A stretch of DNA of 48,030 bases, from positions 1 to 48,030 of the forward strand of contig NZ_JAHKPW010000076.1 of assembly GCF_018860755.1 (NCBI RefSeq). Direction: 5' to 3'. Shown piece after piece: positions 8,550-16,498 of the stretch (positions within the stretch are counted from its first letter, which is position 1; each line of letters begins with the position of its first letter). The DNA comes from Colwellia sp. D2M02 (GTDB lineage: Bacteria; Pseudomonadota; Gammaproteobacteria; Enterobacterales; Alteromonadaceae). A model generated the notes under the pieces. It saw nothing but the letters and a program-made list of their open reading frames with translations, did not search any database and was not told the origin of the DNA. The position numbers were made by a program, and so were the translations under genes.

Positions 8550-9746
8550 TCAAACAGCTTGTCCGCAAGCATAACCACTTGCCCAGCAAAATTGAAAATT
8601 ATAGCCCCCGAGCCAACCAGTAACGTCAATCACTTCACCAATAAAAAATAAGCCTGTTTGTTTTTTGCTTTCAAAGGTTTTGCTCGATAGTTCATCGGTA
8701 TCAACACCACCTAAAGTTACTTCGGCGGTTCTATAACCTTCTGTGCCGTTCGGCTTTATCTGCCATGCATGTAAGTATTCACTTAACGCTGAAATATCAT
8801 GGTGATTAAGTTGCTTTATTGGTTTGTCAGCAATAACGCCGTCTTTAACCAACACATCAACAAAGCGTTTTGGTAGTAAAGTCGCGAGTAAATTTTTAAC
8901 CGATTTCTGACCTTGCTCACTTTGCCAATTTATTAACACCTCATTGAGCTTGTGCTCAGGTAATAAGTTAATGGTTACCGCTTGTCCTGCACGCCAAAAA
9001 GAAGATATTTGTAAAATAGCAGGGCCTGATAAACCGCGATGGGTAAATAAAATATTTTCTTTAAACATCACGCCATTTTCGCTGGTAACTTCGGTCAACA
9101 AGCTAATGCCTGACAAACCATCAAAGCGCTGTTTATCGTGATCATGCAAGGTAAAAGGTACCAGTGCAGCAACGGTATCAAGTACATTCAAGTCAAACTG
9201 TTCCGCAATTTTATAACCGATTGGTGAAGCGCCCAATTTAGGCATAGTTAAACCACCTGATGCCACTACCAGTGATTGACATTGATAGCTTTTATCATGA
9301 GTTTTTACGATATAGCCTAATGTTTTTTCGTCTTGCAATGGAGTTACTGACAATACTTCGCTGCGCAAATTAATTTCTACGCCAGCCCATTCACATTCGG
9401 TCATTAAAATATCAACTAAATCTTGTGCGCTGTCATCACAAAACAATTGCCCTAATGTTTTATGGTGGTAATTCAAGCCATGGCGATCGACTAAATCAAT
9501 GAAGTCTTGTGCCGAATAACGGCTTAATGCCGATTTAGCAAAGTGAGGGTTTTGGCAAAGGTAGTTTTCTGGTGTGGCATTTTCATTGGTAAAATTACAA
9601 CGACCACCGCCACTAATCAGCACTTTACGCGCAGGTTTTTTACCCATATCAACTACTACAACGCTTTTACCACGATAGCCCGCAGTTGCAGCGCACATTA
9701 AACCTGCCGCGCCAGCACCAATTATTAATACATCTGTAGTGATCAA
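8550..9746 (-). CDS. HI0933/BaiN-family FAD-dependent oxidoreductase
   Basis: A 398-residue cytosolic flavoprotein of the HI0933 (YhiN/BaiN) family. The N-terminal dinucleotide-binding motif is VLIIGAGAAGLMCAATAG, followed by KVLISGGGRCNFTN, a hallmark of this family. The C-terminal FAD-contacting segment is FFIGEVIDVTGWLGGYNFQ. The reaction of most members is unknown; some relatives reduce enone or bile-acid substrates. The start is a TTG at 9746, chosen because AAGGT lies seven bases before it and the first beta strand begins immediately. An unusual perfect palindrome carrying TATAAT on both strands sits about 28 bases upstream. Confidence 0.88.
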   Translation of the reverse strand: MITTDVLIIGAGAAGLMCAATAGYRGKSVVVVDMGKKPARKVLISGGGRCNFTNENATPENYLCQNPHFAKSALSRYSAQDFIDLVDRHGLNYHHKTLGQLFCDDSAQDLVDILMTECEWAGVEINLRSEVLSVTPLQDEKTLGYIVKTHDKSYQCQSLVVASGGLTMPKLGASPIGYKIAEQFDLNVLDTVAALVPFTLHDHDKQRFDGLSGISLLTEVTSENGVMFKENILFTHRGLSGPAILQISSFWRAGQAVTINLLPEHKLNEVLINWQSEQGQKSVKNLLATLLPKRFVDVLVKDGVIADKPIKQLNHHDISALSEYLHAWQIKPNGTEGYRTAEVTLGGVDTDELSSKTFESKKQTGLFFIGEVIDVTGWLGGYNFQFCWASGYACGQAV

Positions 9747-9773
9747 GATAAAACCTTTATGAGTAAACGCTAT

Positions 9774-9793
9774 TTATAATGGCGCCATTATAA
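9774..9793. promoter_or_regulatory. Perfect 20-base palindrome with TATAAT on both strands
   Basis: TTATAATGGCGCCATTATAA is exactly self-complementary and contains a consensus -10 hexamer in each orientation. On the minus strand its TATAAT would place a start point close to the TTG of the flavoprotein gene. The ferritin terminator hairpin lies directly upstream. It may be the flavoprotein promoter overlapped by an operator. I see no consensus -35 box at 17 bases. Confidence 0.45.
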
Positions 9794-9802
9794 TGCGAAT
9801 AC

Positions 9803-9826
9803 AAAAAAAGGGCTATTAAGCCCTTT
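9803..9826 (-). terminator. Intrinsic terminator of ftnA
   Basis: Read leftward: AAAGGGCT, a TAAT loop, AGCCCTTT, then a run of seven T (the A run at 9803-9809). It is an 8-base perfect stem beginning 24 bases after the ferritin stop. It separates ferritin from the flavoprotein gene. Confidence 0.88.
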
Positions 9827-9850
9827 CGTTACAGTCGATAAAACCGTTTA

Positions 9851-10378
9851 TTATGGGTTTGCGCCAGTCATAATGCTAGTGCTACCACTTTTAGCCAACT
9901 CAGCTAAGTCTTTATCAACGAAGAATAAAGCGTGGCCGTCGTTACCCACTAAGTTAATTTTATCTAAAATACCTTTAAATAATGTTTCTTCTTCATGTTG
10001 CTCGGCAACATACCACTGTAAAAAGTTAAAGGTTGAGTAGTCTTGTCCAGTAAATGCTTCATGCGCAAGTGAGTTAATACGGGCCGTAATTAAACACTCG
10101 TGTTCATAGGTTAATTGAAACAACTGCCCTAATGTATCAAATTGGTGAGGTGGAGCCTCAATAGCACCAATAATTGGTAATGCACCCGTTTCGCTAACAT
10201 ACGTAAATAAACGATTCATGTGGTCTATTTCTTCATTCGCGTGTTTACGTAAAAATTCAGCTGCGCCTGCAAAACCTTTTTCTTCACACCAAGCACTCAT
10301 TTGTAAGTACAAGTTTGAAGAGTAAAATTCTAAATTAAGTTGTTGATTTAATTTTTCTACCATTTCAGCTTTTAACAT
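9851..10378 (-). CDS. ftnA: Non-haem ferritin
   Basis: A 175-residue cytosolic ferritin subunit that oxidises Fe(II) and stores the ferric mineral inside a 24-mer cage. All ferroxidase ligands of the Escherichia coli FtnA type are in register: E17, E50, H53, E94, Q127 and E130. The sequence aligns without gaps over the four-helix core, for example [20 protein letters not shown] and [13 protein letters not shown]. No haem-binding methionine is apparent, which separates it from bacterioferritin. GAGGCG precedes the ATG. A Fur-box-like sequence lies about 107 bases upstream, and a strong terminator follows. The adjacent peroxiredoxin fits an iron/oxidative-stress context but is a separate unit. 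Confidence 0.96.
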   Translation of the reverse strand: MLKAEMVEKLNQQLNLEFYSSNLYLQMSAWCEEKGFAGAAEFLRKHANEEIDHMNRLFTYVSETGALPIIGAIEAPPHQFDTLGQLFQLTYEHECLITARINSLAHEAFTGQDYSTFNFLQWYVAEQHEEETLFKGILDKINLVGNDGHALFFVDKDLAELAKSGSTSIMTGANP

Positions 10379-10484
10379 GGGTTCGCCTCATAATTTCAAT
10401 TGCGGCAATTGTGCCTTAAAAATAACACGACCTCAAGTTAAAAGATGTAACACAATAAATAAAAACTAATAAAAACAATACATT

Positions 10485-10503
10485 AATAATGTTAATCGTT
10501 TTC
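10485..10503. promoter_or_regulatory. Candidate Fur box upstream of ftnA
   Basis: AATAATGTTAATCGTTTTC matches 15 of 19 positions of the Fur consensus GATAATGATAATCATTATC. It lies between ftnA and the peroxiredoxin gene. It is flanked by inverted copies of TGTAACAC (10446-10453) and GTGTTACA (10517-10524). In AT-rich DNA such a match can arise by chance. Confidence 0.4.
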
Positions 10504-10559
10504 ATTAAACTTTCGTGTTACACCTTGTTTATCACTTACAATTGGCATTACGCCATTTG

Positions 10560-11033
10560 TTATAAAAGAGCTAATAGCGCTTCAGCTTTGCTAACTTCAA
10601 ATGATTTTGGCGCTTCAACATTAACACTACTCACTGTTCCATTATCAATAATTAAAGCGTAACGCTGAGAGCGTATACCACCAAAAGCGGCAGTATCCAT
10701 AGTTAACCCTAGCGCTTTCGTGTAACTGCCATCACCATCAGCTAGCATCATAATGTTTTCAGCATTCTGGGCTTCACCCCATGCATTCATCACAAAAGCA
10801 TCATTGACTGATAAACAGATAATGGCATCAACCCCTTTGGCTTTAAACTCATCCGCTAATACCACATACCCTGGTAAATGCGTCTCAGAGCAAGTTGGTG
10901 TGAATGCCCCCGGAACAGCAAATAATACGACTTTTTTATTAGCAAATAATTCCTCGGTATTGTGAATAATGGTTTCACCATTTTTTCGTTGCTGTAATTG
11001 CCCTTCTGGCATAGCGCTGTTTACTTGGATCAT
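10560..11033 (-). CDS. Peroxiredoxin, Prx5/AhpE-like redoxin
   Basis: A 157-residue cytosolic peroxiredoxin of the Prx5 type that reduces hydrogen peroxide and organic peroxides through a cysteine sulfenate. The active site is VPGAFTPTCSETHLPGY, with the peroxidatic C48 and the conserved P-x3-T-x2-C frame. The matching arginine lies in GGIRSQRYALIID. A second cysteine, C73 in IICLSVND, is the usual other Cys of this subgroup. No glutaredoxin domain is fused at the C-terminus, unlike some hybrid members, so the reductant is probably glutathione/glutaredoxin or thioredoxin supplied separately. AAGGT precedes the ATG. The gene lies 96 bases downstream of rsmJ in the same direction. Confidence 0.93.
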   Translation of the reverse strand: MIQVNSAMPEGQLQQRKNGETIIHNTEELFANKKVVLFAVPGAFTPTCSETHLPGYVVLADEFKAKGVDAIICLSVNDAFVMNAWGEAQNAENIMMLADGDGSYTKALGLTMDTAAFGGIRSQRYALIIDNGTVSSVNVEAPKSFEVSKAEALLALL

Positions 11034-11129
11034 AAAATACCTTAATTTTTCGTCTGTGGTTTTTGTTAAAATAATAGTAGTAATACAGGGTAGTGCTTAA
11101 TACTGTTAAGTGCTAGTAAGCATTTGTGA

Positions 11130-11951
11130 TCACAACTTAGGAATTGCTTGTTTAACATAAACATCAAAGCGATTTTTTTTCATATTAATGCTCATTGAAG
11201 GCTTTTTATTGTCAAGCGGTGGGGCATAGCTAGGTCTTTTAACAACAACGCGATATTTAGCTAACGCTAAGGCTGGCTCAAGTAGATTGTCTGCATCTAA
11301 GTCTTCACCGACGAGTGATTGAAATATACGCATTTCTTTTTTCACCGCAGCTGACTTTTCACGATGAGGAAACATAGGGTCTAAATAAACCACATCGGGC
11401 GTAGTCGCCAAACTCATGCTCTCAATAGATGAAGCATGAATAAGCTGCATGTTATTAGCAATATCATTCACTTCACTATTCAATTTGGCGCGTTCAATAC
11501 CGTCATCTAACAGCGCAGCAACTACTGGCATACGCTCCATTAAAGTAAGTTGGCAGCCTAGGCTTGCTAAAACGAAAGCGTCACGCCCCAAACCTGCAGT
11601 GGCATCTAATACGTGCGGTGTAAAACCATGTTTTAAACCGACTGCTTTAGCAATATCTTGCCCTCGACCGCCGCCAAATTTGCGACGATGCGCAACAGCC
11701 CCTTCAACAAAATCAACTTTGATTGCGCCAAGTTTTGGTTCATCTAACTTACATAACTCTAAGGTGTGACAGTTCACTTGCAGCAAAAAATCTAATGCTG
11801 GCTGTTTAGCGGCTGCAGCTACATCACCTAAATAAGGGAATTGCCACTTGACTGCAATTCGTTTGGCTTGCTCGCTGTCAACTGAGTCAACATAAGCAAC
11901 AGCAATATTGGTTAATTTACTGTCGTTAAACTCTGGGGCTGCTTGGCTCAT
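11130..11951 (-). CDS. rsmJ: 16S rRNA (guanine-1516-N2)-methyltransferase
   Basis: A 273-residue SAM-dependent methyltransferase that makes m2G1516 in 16S rRNA. Family-specific segments are [20 protein letters not shown], then the SAM-binding motif [20 protein letters not shown], and the catalytic region [19 protein letters not shown], with the D-P-x-F-P motif of N2-guanine methyltransferases. The ATG overlaps the stop of an upstream peptidase remnant as TAATG, and the AGGAAG ribosome site lies inside that remnant. Length and order of motifs are normal for RsmJ. Confidence 0.95.
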   Translation of the reverse strand: MSQAAPEFNDSKLTNIAVAYVDSVDSEQAKRIAVKWQFPYLGDVAAAAKQPALDFLLQVNCHTLELCKLDEPKLGAIKVDFVEGAVAHRRKFGGGRGQDIAKAVGLKHGFTPHVLDATAGLGRDAFVLASLGCQLTLMERMPVVAALLDDGIERAKLNSEVNDIANNMQLIHASSIESMSLATTPDVVYLDPMFPHREKSAAVKKEMRIFQSLVGEDLDADNLLEPALALAKYRVVVKRPSYAPPLDNKKPSMSINMKKNRFDVYVKQAIPKL

Positions 11952-12085
11952 TAACTTCCTATATGCTTATCGAGAAAGGATAAGATTTTTTGATTAGACT
12001 CTAGAATATTAGCTTCATTATAAAAGCCATGGCCTTCTTTGTCTTTTACTAAGCCAATATATTTCACGATTAATACTTGCTCGAT
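11951..12085 (-). pseudogene. C-terminal remnant of an S9-family (prolyl oligopeptidase-like) peptidase
   Basis: The minus-strand frame ending in the TAA at 11953-11951 reads from just after a TGA (12088-12086) through 44 residues. It contains VKDKEGHGFYNEANILESNQ followed by [10 protein letters not shown]. This is the characteristic tail of S9 prolyl-oligopeptidase/dipeptidyl-aminopeptidase proteins. The catalytic histidine lies in E-G-H-G-F and the family ends in F-L-D-K-H-I-G. No body of such a protein is found upstream, where the divergent SSB-like gene starts. Only the last part of the gene survives, probably because its DNA supplies the rsmJ ribosome site. A GTG at 12067 would allow a 38-residue peptide, but I do not think it is a gene. 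Confidence 0.7.
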
Positions 12086-12148
12086 TCAAAATGCAAAGCG
12101 ATAATACTTAAAATACAATGTATTACTTATCTTTAATTAGGTTCAATT

Positions 12149-12838
12149 TTGCCATTATCAAGCGCTATATCTCAGCAAAGTTCGCCTCAACTTTGCACTG
12201 TAAGTTTATTAGGTAATTTAGTCGCAAAACCCGATATTCGTTACAAAGCGAATCCAGTTGTTGCGATTACTGAAATTGTACTGGCCACTACCAGTAAATG
12301 GTTAGATAAAAAAACCAACACCTATAAAGAATGGACTAGCTATCATCATGTTAAAGTTGAAGGTGACTTAGTTGAGCAGTCATTACTTCATGCTAACAAA
12401 GGCGATGTGGTTTTAGTTCATGGCTACTTAAGTAATATCAAACCTGCAACGAGTAAAGACGCAAACAGTGAGCACCCTGCAATTGTGCATGCGAGCTTTA
12501 TTCAGCAATTTCCTAAAGGTTACATTCAATCTATTAACCAAATTCACTGTAGTGCCACGTTAACCTCTACACCACAATTAATGCTTACTGAACATAACAA
12601 GCATTTCACCCAAGCAGACGTGGTAATTAAGCATGATGCTTATAGTACTGAAAAGCAGGAATGGTTAACCACTTCAATAGAGCGAGCAATACATATTTGG
12701 GGAAAACAAGCGCAATATTTAGCAGAACATGCGACTACTGGCGATGAATTAGTGATTGAAGGAAAGCTTAGCTACACCAGCAACACGCAAAAGTCACAAT
12801 TTATTGAAGTCATAAAGCTACATCTATTTAAAAAATGA
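12149..12838 (+). CDS. Tandem OB-fold, SSB-like protein
   Basis: A 229-residue protein with two single-stranded-DNA-binding-protein-like OB folds. Half one (about 14-115) has VSLLGNLVAKPDIRYK, then WLDKKTNTYKEWTSYHHVKV, and GDVVLVHGYLS. Half two (about 130-226) has IHCSATLTSTPQLMLTEHNK, AIHIWGKQAQYLAEHATTGD and ELVIEGKLSY, the W-G-K-x-A to V-E-G-x-L signature of SSB. It lacks the acidic C-terminal tip that recruits SSB partners and ends in LHLFKK. It is therefore not the housekeeping SSB. The start is a TTG with a TTAGG ribosome site; no ATG is available before the first domain. It may be cotranscribed with the propeller gene 77 bases downstream. Its role is unknown. Confidence 0.75.
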   Translation: MPLSSAISQQSSPQLCTVSLLGNLVAKPDIRYKANPVVAITEIVLATTSKWLDKKTNTYKEWTSYHHVKVEGDLVEQSLLHANKGDVVLVHGYLSNIKPATSKDANSEHPAIVHASFIQQFPKGYIQSINQIHCSATLTSTPQLMLTEHNKHFTQADVVIKHDAYSTEKQEWLTTSIERAIHIWGKQAQYLAEHATTGDELVIEGKLSYTSNTQKSQFIEVIKLHLFKK

Positions 12839-12915
12839 TACTTTTGTTATTATAATAAATTCACTAAGCCCAATACGGACTATTTGGCACAATCAGCACG
12901 GATACTCGTTAACAT

Positions 12916-15144
12916 ATGTCGAGCATACCCAAAATTTTTAACACCGAACAACTGCGTTATTTTTTCTTACTGTTGTTTGTGATTTTTTTGCTTTCAATAG
13001 TGTTATTTACGCCTTATTCTCGTGCGTTTGACACAAGCAATAATAATTCAGCAATAACTCGCTATATTTCAAATCATACCCTGCAACTTTCCAAAGCTAA
13101 TGAGATAGGCGTACAGTCATGGGAGCACTTAATTGCTCATCCAGGGAAAAGCTCACAATATTTTGCTGGCCACCTCAGTGGTAAAATTTATTTGGTTGAG
13201 CAAAGCAATGAACAAAACGCAAAACTATTGCTCGACTTAGCTAAAATACATAAAAATACTGTTAGTCTCAACGCAGTTACACTACACCCCAATTTTTTAT
13301 TAAAAGATGAGCCAGGTTATAAAACCTTTTATACCGCTCACACAGAAAGTACCGACAAAACCGTAAACACCTTACGCATTGAAGACAATCAAGCCGCTCC
13401 AACAAGTAGTGCCGACGCGGTAATTATCGAGTGGCAGCTTAGCTCTATGACTAGCGCTAAAGTCGATACTACCACCAAACGAGAAGTTGTTCGTATCGCT
13501 TTAGCCAATGTTAGTGACACCGTTACGCAATTGAGTTTTCATCCTGACCGAAAACCCTGGGATGAAGATTTTGGTTTATTATATATTGCTTTAAATGGTA
13601 CGGAGTCTCTTACTAGTCACCCCCTATATTCAGGGACTATATTACGCATCATTCCTAATCAATTTGGCTTACGTAGTTATAGTGTGCCGACAAATAATCC
13701 CTACCTAAATAACAGCAAGATACACAATAGTATTTTTCTTGTTGGCGCTCAAAAAGTTCAACAATTTGTGTGGCCTAAAAAACATAATGATCAATTAGTT
13801 ATTTCTCACCATTATCACAACCAAAAAATAGCGAAAGGAGAAAAACAACAGCTTTTATCATTAAGTTTAGGTGGTGAGGATTGGCGTTTTTCTCCTCCAA
13901 CACACATAATTTATCAAGATAATAGTTTACTAACTAAGAACAGCATTATTAGTTATAAAGGCCGCAGCGCTAAAAATTTACGCAATAAAATATTAATGTT
14001 GCATAGCCAGCCTCAGTGGCATTTACGTTCAGTGCAGCTTAGTACGCAAGACTCCTACGACGATGATGAAAGCTTATCATCAACACTTGAGTGGCAGCTA
14101 CCAAACGATATCTCACCCAAAAATACTGTAATGCTATTTGAAACAGCAGAGTCTGAATTACTCCTGTTAAACACAAAGAGTGGCGCTGCACATCAATTAC
14201 TACAATCAGCAAGTACTGCCACAACCAAACTAGCTGAATCATCTAGTACGGGTATATTTACCTATCTATTATTCGCATTAATCGCTTGCTCGTTAGTGGT
14301 ATTGATGTTTTATCGTATTCAAATCAAAAAGCTTTCTGCAAAAACGCTTGTACGTAAACAATATGCTCGTATGGTACTGAGCACTGATTTAGCAACCCTG
14401 TCTTTATATAAACGTCACCACCGTGAAAGTAGCCGCTCTATTAAGTTGTGTAATATAAGCGCTTGTCAAATATTACTAGGTGATGATGTGATCAATACCA
14501 TTGATAATGAGAGTAGTGAACATGGCTTTAGTGACCAACACGAGCAAGCATTACGTGATATTTTTCAACGTGAACAAACAGACAAAATGGTTGATGGTAA
14601 AGTACGTAAAATTAGTTTATCCATTAGTGAGCCGCAAAAAATTAACGCGACTGTGTGCCTATATTTACGTAAGGGCAGCGACCGTATTACTAAAAAAGGT
14701 TACTTCGTTGTAATAGATGAGCTAATAGATTGGTGCTGGTTAATTGCTAACACTATTAATGCGAGCAATACGGGCACGCGTGCGCCTTTACCTAATAAAA
14801 ACACCATTCCAGCCCAACCAACTATGATTACTGACACCGCGCCATTACATCAACAAGCAGATACATTACGCCCAACAGTGCATGTTGAAGAGGCCAATTT
14901 AAGTAATCAGGAAAGCTTAGCTCCCACTAATAACGCCTTTAGCGCTGACGACCTCAATACTGACAGTATTAATAAAAATGATCGCAGCACTATAACCAAA
15001 GCAAGTGAACCTGGTGTTATTGATACCGAGTTGGTTAATGCATTAGAAAAGCTAGTACAACTAAATAAGCAAGGTTTTTTAAGCGCCGATGAATTTGCTC
15101 AGGCCAAAGCGAAACTACTCAGTAGCTTAATCGATACTAATTAG
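12916..15144 (+). CDS. Membrane-anchored sugar-dehydrogenase-like propeller with C-terminal SHOCT helix
   Basis: A 742-residue protein of unusual layout. An N-terminal membrane helix (about 14-33) is followed by a periplasmic region (about 40-440) resembling the glucose/sorbosone dehydrogenase beta-propeller. Examples are VSLNAVTLHPNFLL, TQLSFHPDRKPWDEDFGLLY, LYSGTILRIIPNQFGL and YSVPTNNPYL. A second membrane helix lies at about 446-467. A cytoplasmic segment follows, then a low-complexity linker (about 615-700) and a C-terminal SHOCT motif, ALEKLVQLNKQGFLSADEFA. I cannot confirm the PQQ- and calcium-binding residues, so it may be a sensor or scaffold rather than an enzyme. It starts 77 bases after the SSB-like gene and ends 13 bases before the VTT gene. 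No clear ribosome site precedes the ATG. Confidence 0.65.
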   Translation: MSSIPKIFNTEQLRYFFLLLFVIFLLSIVLFTPYSRAFDTSNNNSAITRYISNHTLQLSKANEIGVQSWEHLIAHPGKSSQYFAGHLSGKIYLVEQSNEQNAKLLLDLAKIHKNTVSLNAVTLHPNFLLKDEPGYKTFYTAHTESTDKTVNTLRIEDNQAAPTSSADAVIIEWQLSSMTSAKVDTTTKREVVRIALANVSDTVTQLSFHPDRKPWDEDFGLLYIALNGTESLTSHPLYSGTILRIIPNQFGLRSYSVPTNNPYLNNSKIHNSIFLVGAQKVQQFVWPKKHNDQLVISHHYHNQKIAKGEKQQLLSLSLGGEDWRFSPPTHIIYQDNSLLTKNSIISYKGRSAKNLRNKILMLHSQPQWHLRSVQLSTQDSYDDDESLSSTLEWQLPNDISPKNTVMLFETAESELLLLNTKSGAAHQLLQSASTATTKLAESSSTGIFTYLLFALIACSLVVLMFYRIQIKKLSAKTLVRKQYARMVLSTDLATLSLYKRHHRESSRSIKLCNISACQILLGDDVINTIDNESSEHGFSDQHEQALRDIFQREQTDKMVDGKVRKISLSISEPQKINATVCLYLRKGSDRITKKGYFVVIDELIDWCWLIANTINASNTGTRAPLPNKNTIPAQPTMITDTAPLHQQADTLRPTVHVEEANLSNQESLAPTNNAFSADDLNTDSINKNDRSTITKASEPGVIDTELVNALEKLVQLNKQGFLSADEFAQAKAKLLSSLIDTN

Positions 15145-15157
15145 TGATAGCAATTTA

Positions 15158-15895
15158 ATGGCTCCTACACCAATACCAAGCTCCTCAACTGTTGTTTCAT
15201 CAAAAAAAGTTGTTTTCATTACTAGTACTCTTATTTGCCTGTTGCTGGTACTAGGAGGCTGGTATTTATTTTCCCAATCTTTTTTCAAAGACATATCAAT
15301 ACGTCAATGGACTATTGATATGGTTAATATTGTACAGTTTACACAAAGCGAACCACACAGCATTATCAACACATTACTGCTATTTGGCTTTTTAGCGTTA
15401 GCAACCAGTTGTGCTTTACCAAGGCAAATAGCCGCCTTAGTCGCAGGCATTAATTTAGGGGCGGTAATGGGCGCCATTGTTGCAACATTAGCGGTAACGG
15501 TCGGATGCTGGCTAACTTTCAGTGTATCTCGTTATTTATTGGCTGCACGGGTGCGCGCGAGATACCCAGATAAAATTAACAGCTTATCGGATTTTATTGC
15601 TGAAAAAACCTTTCTCAAGGTTATTGTTATTCGGTTACTGCCTATTGGCAGTAACTTTCTCACTAATATTGTTGCTGGAGTTAGTAAGGTATCAATGAAA
15701 GCTTATGTCAGTGGTTCATTAGTTGGCTTTATTCCACAAATGGTCATTTTTTCATTAGCCGGTAGCGGTATTCGATTGGGCGCAAAAACAGAGTTAATAG
15801 CGAGCGGCGTACTATTTGTCATTGCCCTACTTTTAACAGCCTACTTAGTAAAGGTACGCAAAAAAAATAGTAAAAACGCTACATCAGTAAACTAG
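15158..15895 (+). CDS. VTT-domain (TVP38/TMEM64, DedA-like) membrane protein
   Basis: A 245-residue inner-membrane protein of the VTT/SNARE-associated family, related to TMEM64 and DedA proteins and linked in other organisms to lipid scrambling or flipping. After a first helix (about 18-40) come the re-entrant-loop region with CALPRQIAALVAGINLGAVM, near residues 88-107, and the second half LPIGSNFLTNIVAGVSKVSM. The R-L-L-P-I-G-S-N segment stands where the family carries R-x-x-P-x-x-P. The final helix is at about 212-232. Its start is 13 bases beyond the propeller gene, suggesting one transcript. Its 3' end overlaps the convergent NYN gene by 17 bases. Confidence 0.82.
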   Translation: MAPTPIPSSSTVVSSKKVVFITSTLICLLLVLGGWYLFSQSFFKDISIRQWTIDMVNIVQFTQSEPHSIINTLLLFGFLALATSCALPRQIAALVAGINLGAVMGAIVATLAVTVGCWLTFSVSRYLLAARVRARYPDKINSLSDFIAEKTFLKVIVIRLLPIGSNFLTNIVAGVSKVSMKAYVSGSLVGFIPQMVIFSLAGSGIRLGAKTELIASGVLFVIALLLTAYLVKVRKKNSKNATSVN

Positions 15896-16352
15896 CATCA
15901 ATTTTATGATAAACGTCACAGGCATTAATCAATGATTGTGCAGTCAATTTTTCTACACCGTAAACTTGCGTAGTTACTGAAAATTTTTCTTTTACTTTTT
16001 TCAATAGTAAATCAAAGTCGCCATCTCCCGACAACAAAACCACCATATCAACATCTGCTGCAGCTTCCATTATATCGATGGTAATTCCCACGTCCCAATC
16101 TCCTTTAGCTGAGCCATCACGACGTTGAATATAAGGTTTGAGCTTAACCTCAAAACCAATATGTTTAAGCGCTTTTTGAAATTTATGTTGTTGATCATCG
16201 CTACGCTGAATCGCATACGCATTCGCGATAACAATATCGCCTTGTGCTGCTAACTCTTGCCATAATAAGCGATAGTTAAATTGCTGAGAAAAGGTATCTC
16301 GCGTGGTGTAATATATATTTTGCACATCAACAAAAACCGCTATTTTTTTCAC
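15879..16352 (-). CDS. NYN-domain (LabA/PIN-like) protein
   Basis: A 157-residue PIN-like fold protein of the NYN/LabA family, probably a metal-dependent RNase. Acidic metal-binding positions are visible in AVFVDVQNIYY, KGDWDVGITIDIM and VLLSGDGDFDLLLKKVKE. It has no extra C-terminal OST-HTH domain. The start is GTG at 16352 with AGGAAA before it. It is transcribed towards the VTT gene, and the coding ends overlap by 17 bases. Its RNA target is unknown. Confidence 0.87.
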   Translation of the reverse strand: MKKIAVFVDVQNIYYTTRDTFSQQFNYRLLWQELAAQGDIVIANAYAIQRSDDQQHKFQKALKHIGFEVKLKPYIQRRDGSAKGDWDVGITIDIMEAAADVDMVVLLSGDGDFDLLLKKVKEKFSVTTQVYGVEKLTAQSLINACDVYHKIDASLLM

Positions 16353-16498
16353 ATCAATTTCCTATAAACCCTATGAAAGTCCATCATAGAGAATATTGGC
16401 GTGACACGCTATTTCTTTGACCTCAAACCAAGACTATTTTTATAAACAATGTTAAACTTCGCCTTTTGGTGCACTAATATTTATTGAAAGTATCGATT

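Noticed and set aside
12065-12088. The S9-like stub as a functional 38-residue gene starting at GTG 12067
   Set aside because: No ribosome site precedes the GTG, and the peptide is only the last strand and helix of a large catalytic domain. A decayed gene end is the simpler reading.
12893-12909. TTGGCAC near 12891 as a sigma-54 promoter for the propeller gene
   Set aside because: The -12 position ten bases after GG does not read GC, and the gene starts too close. The match is only to the -24 half.
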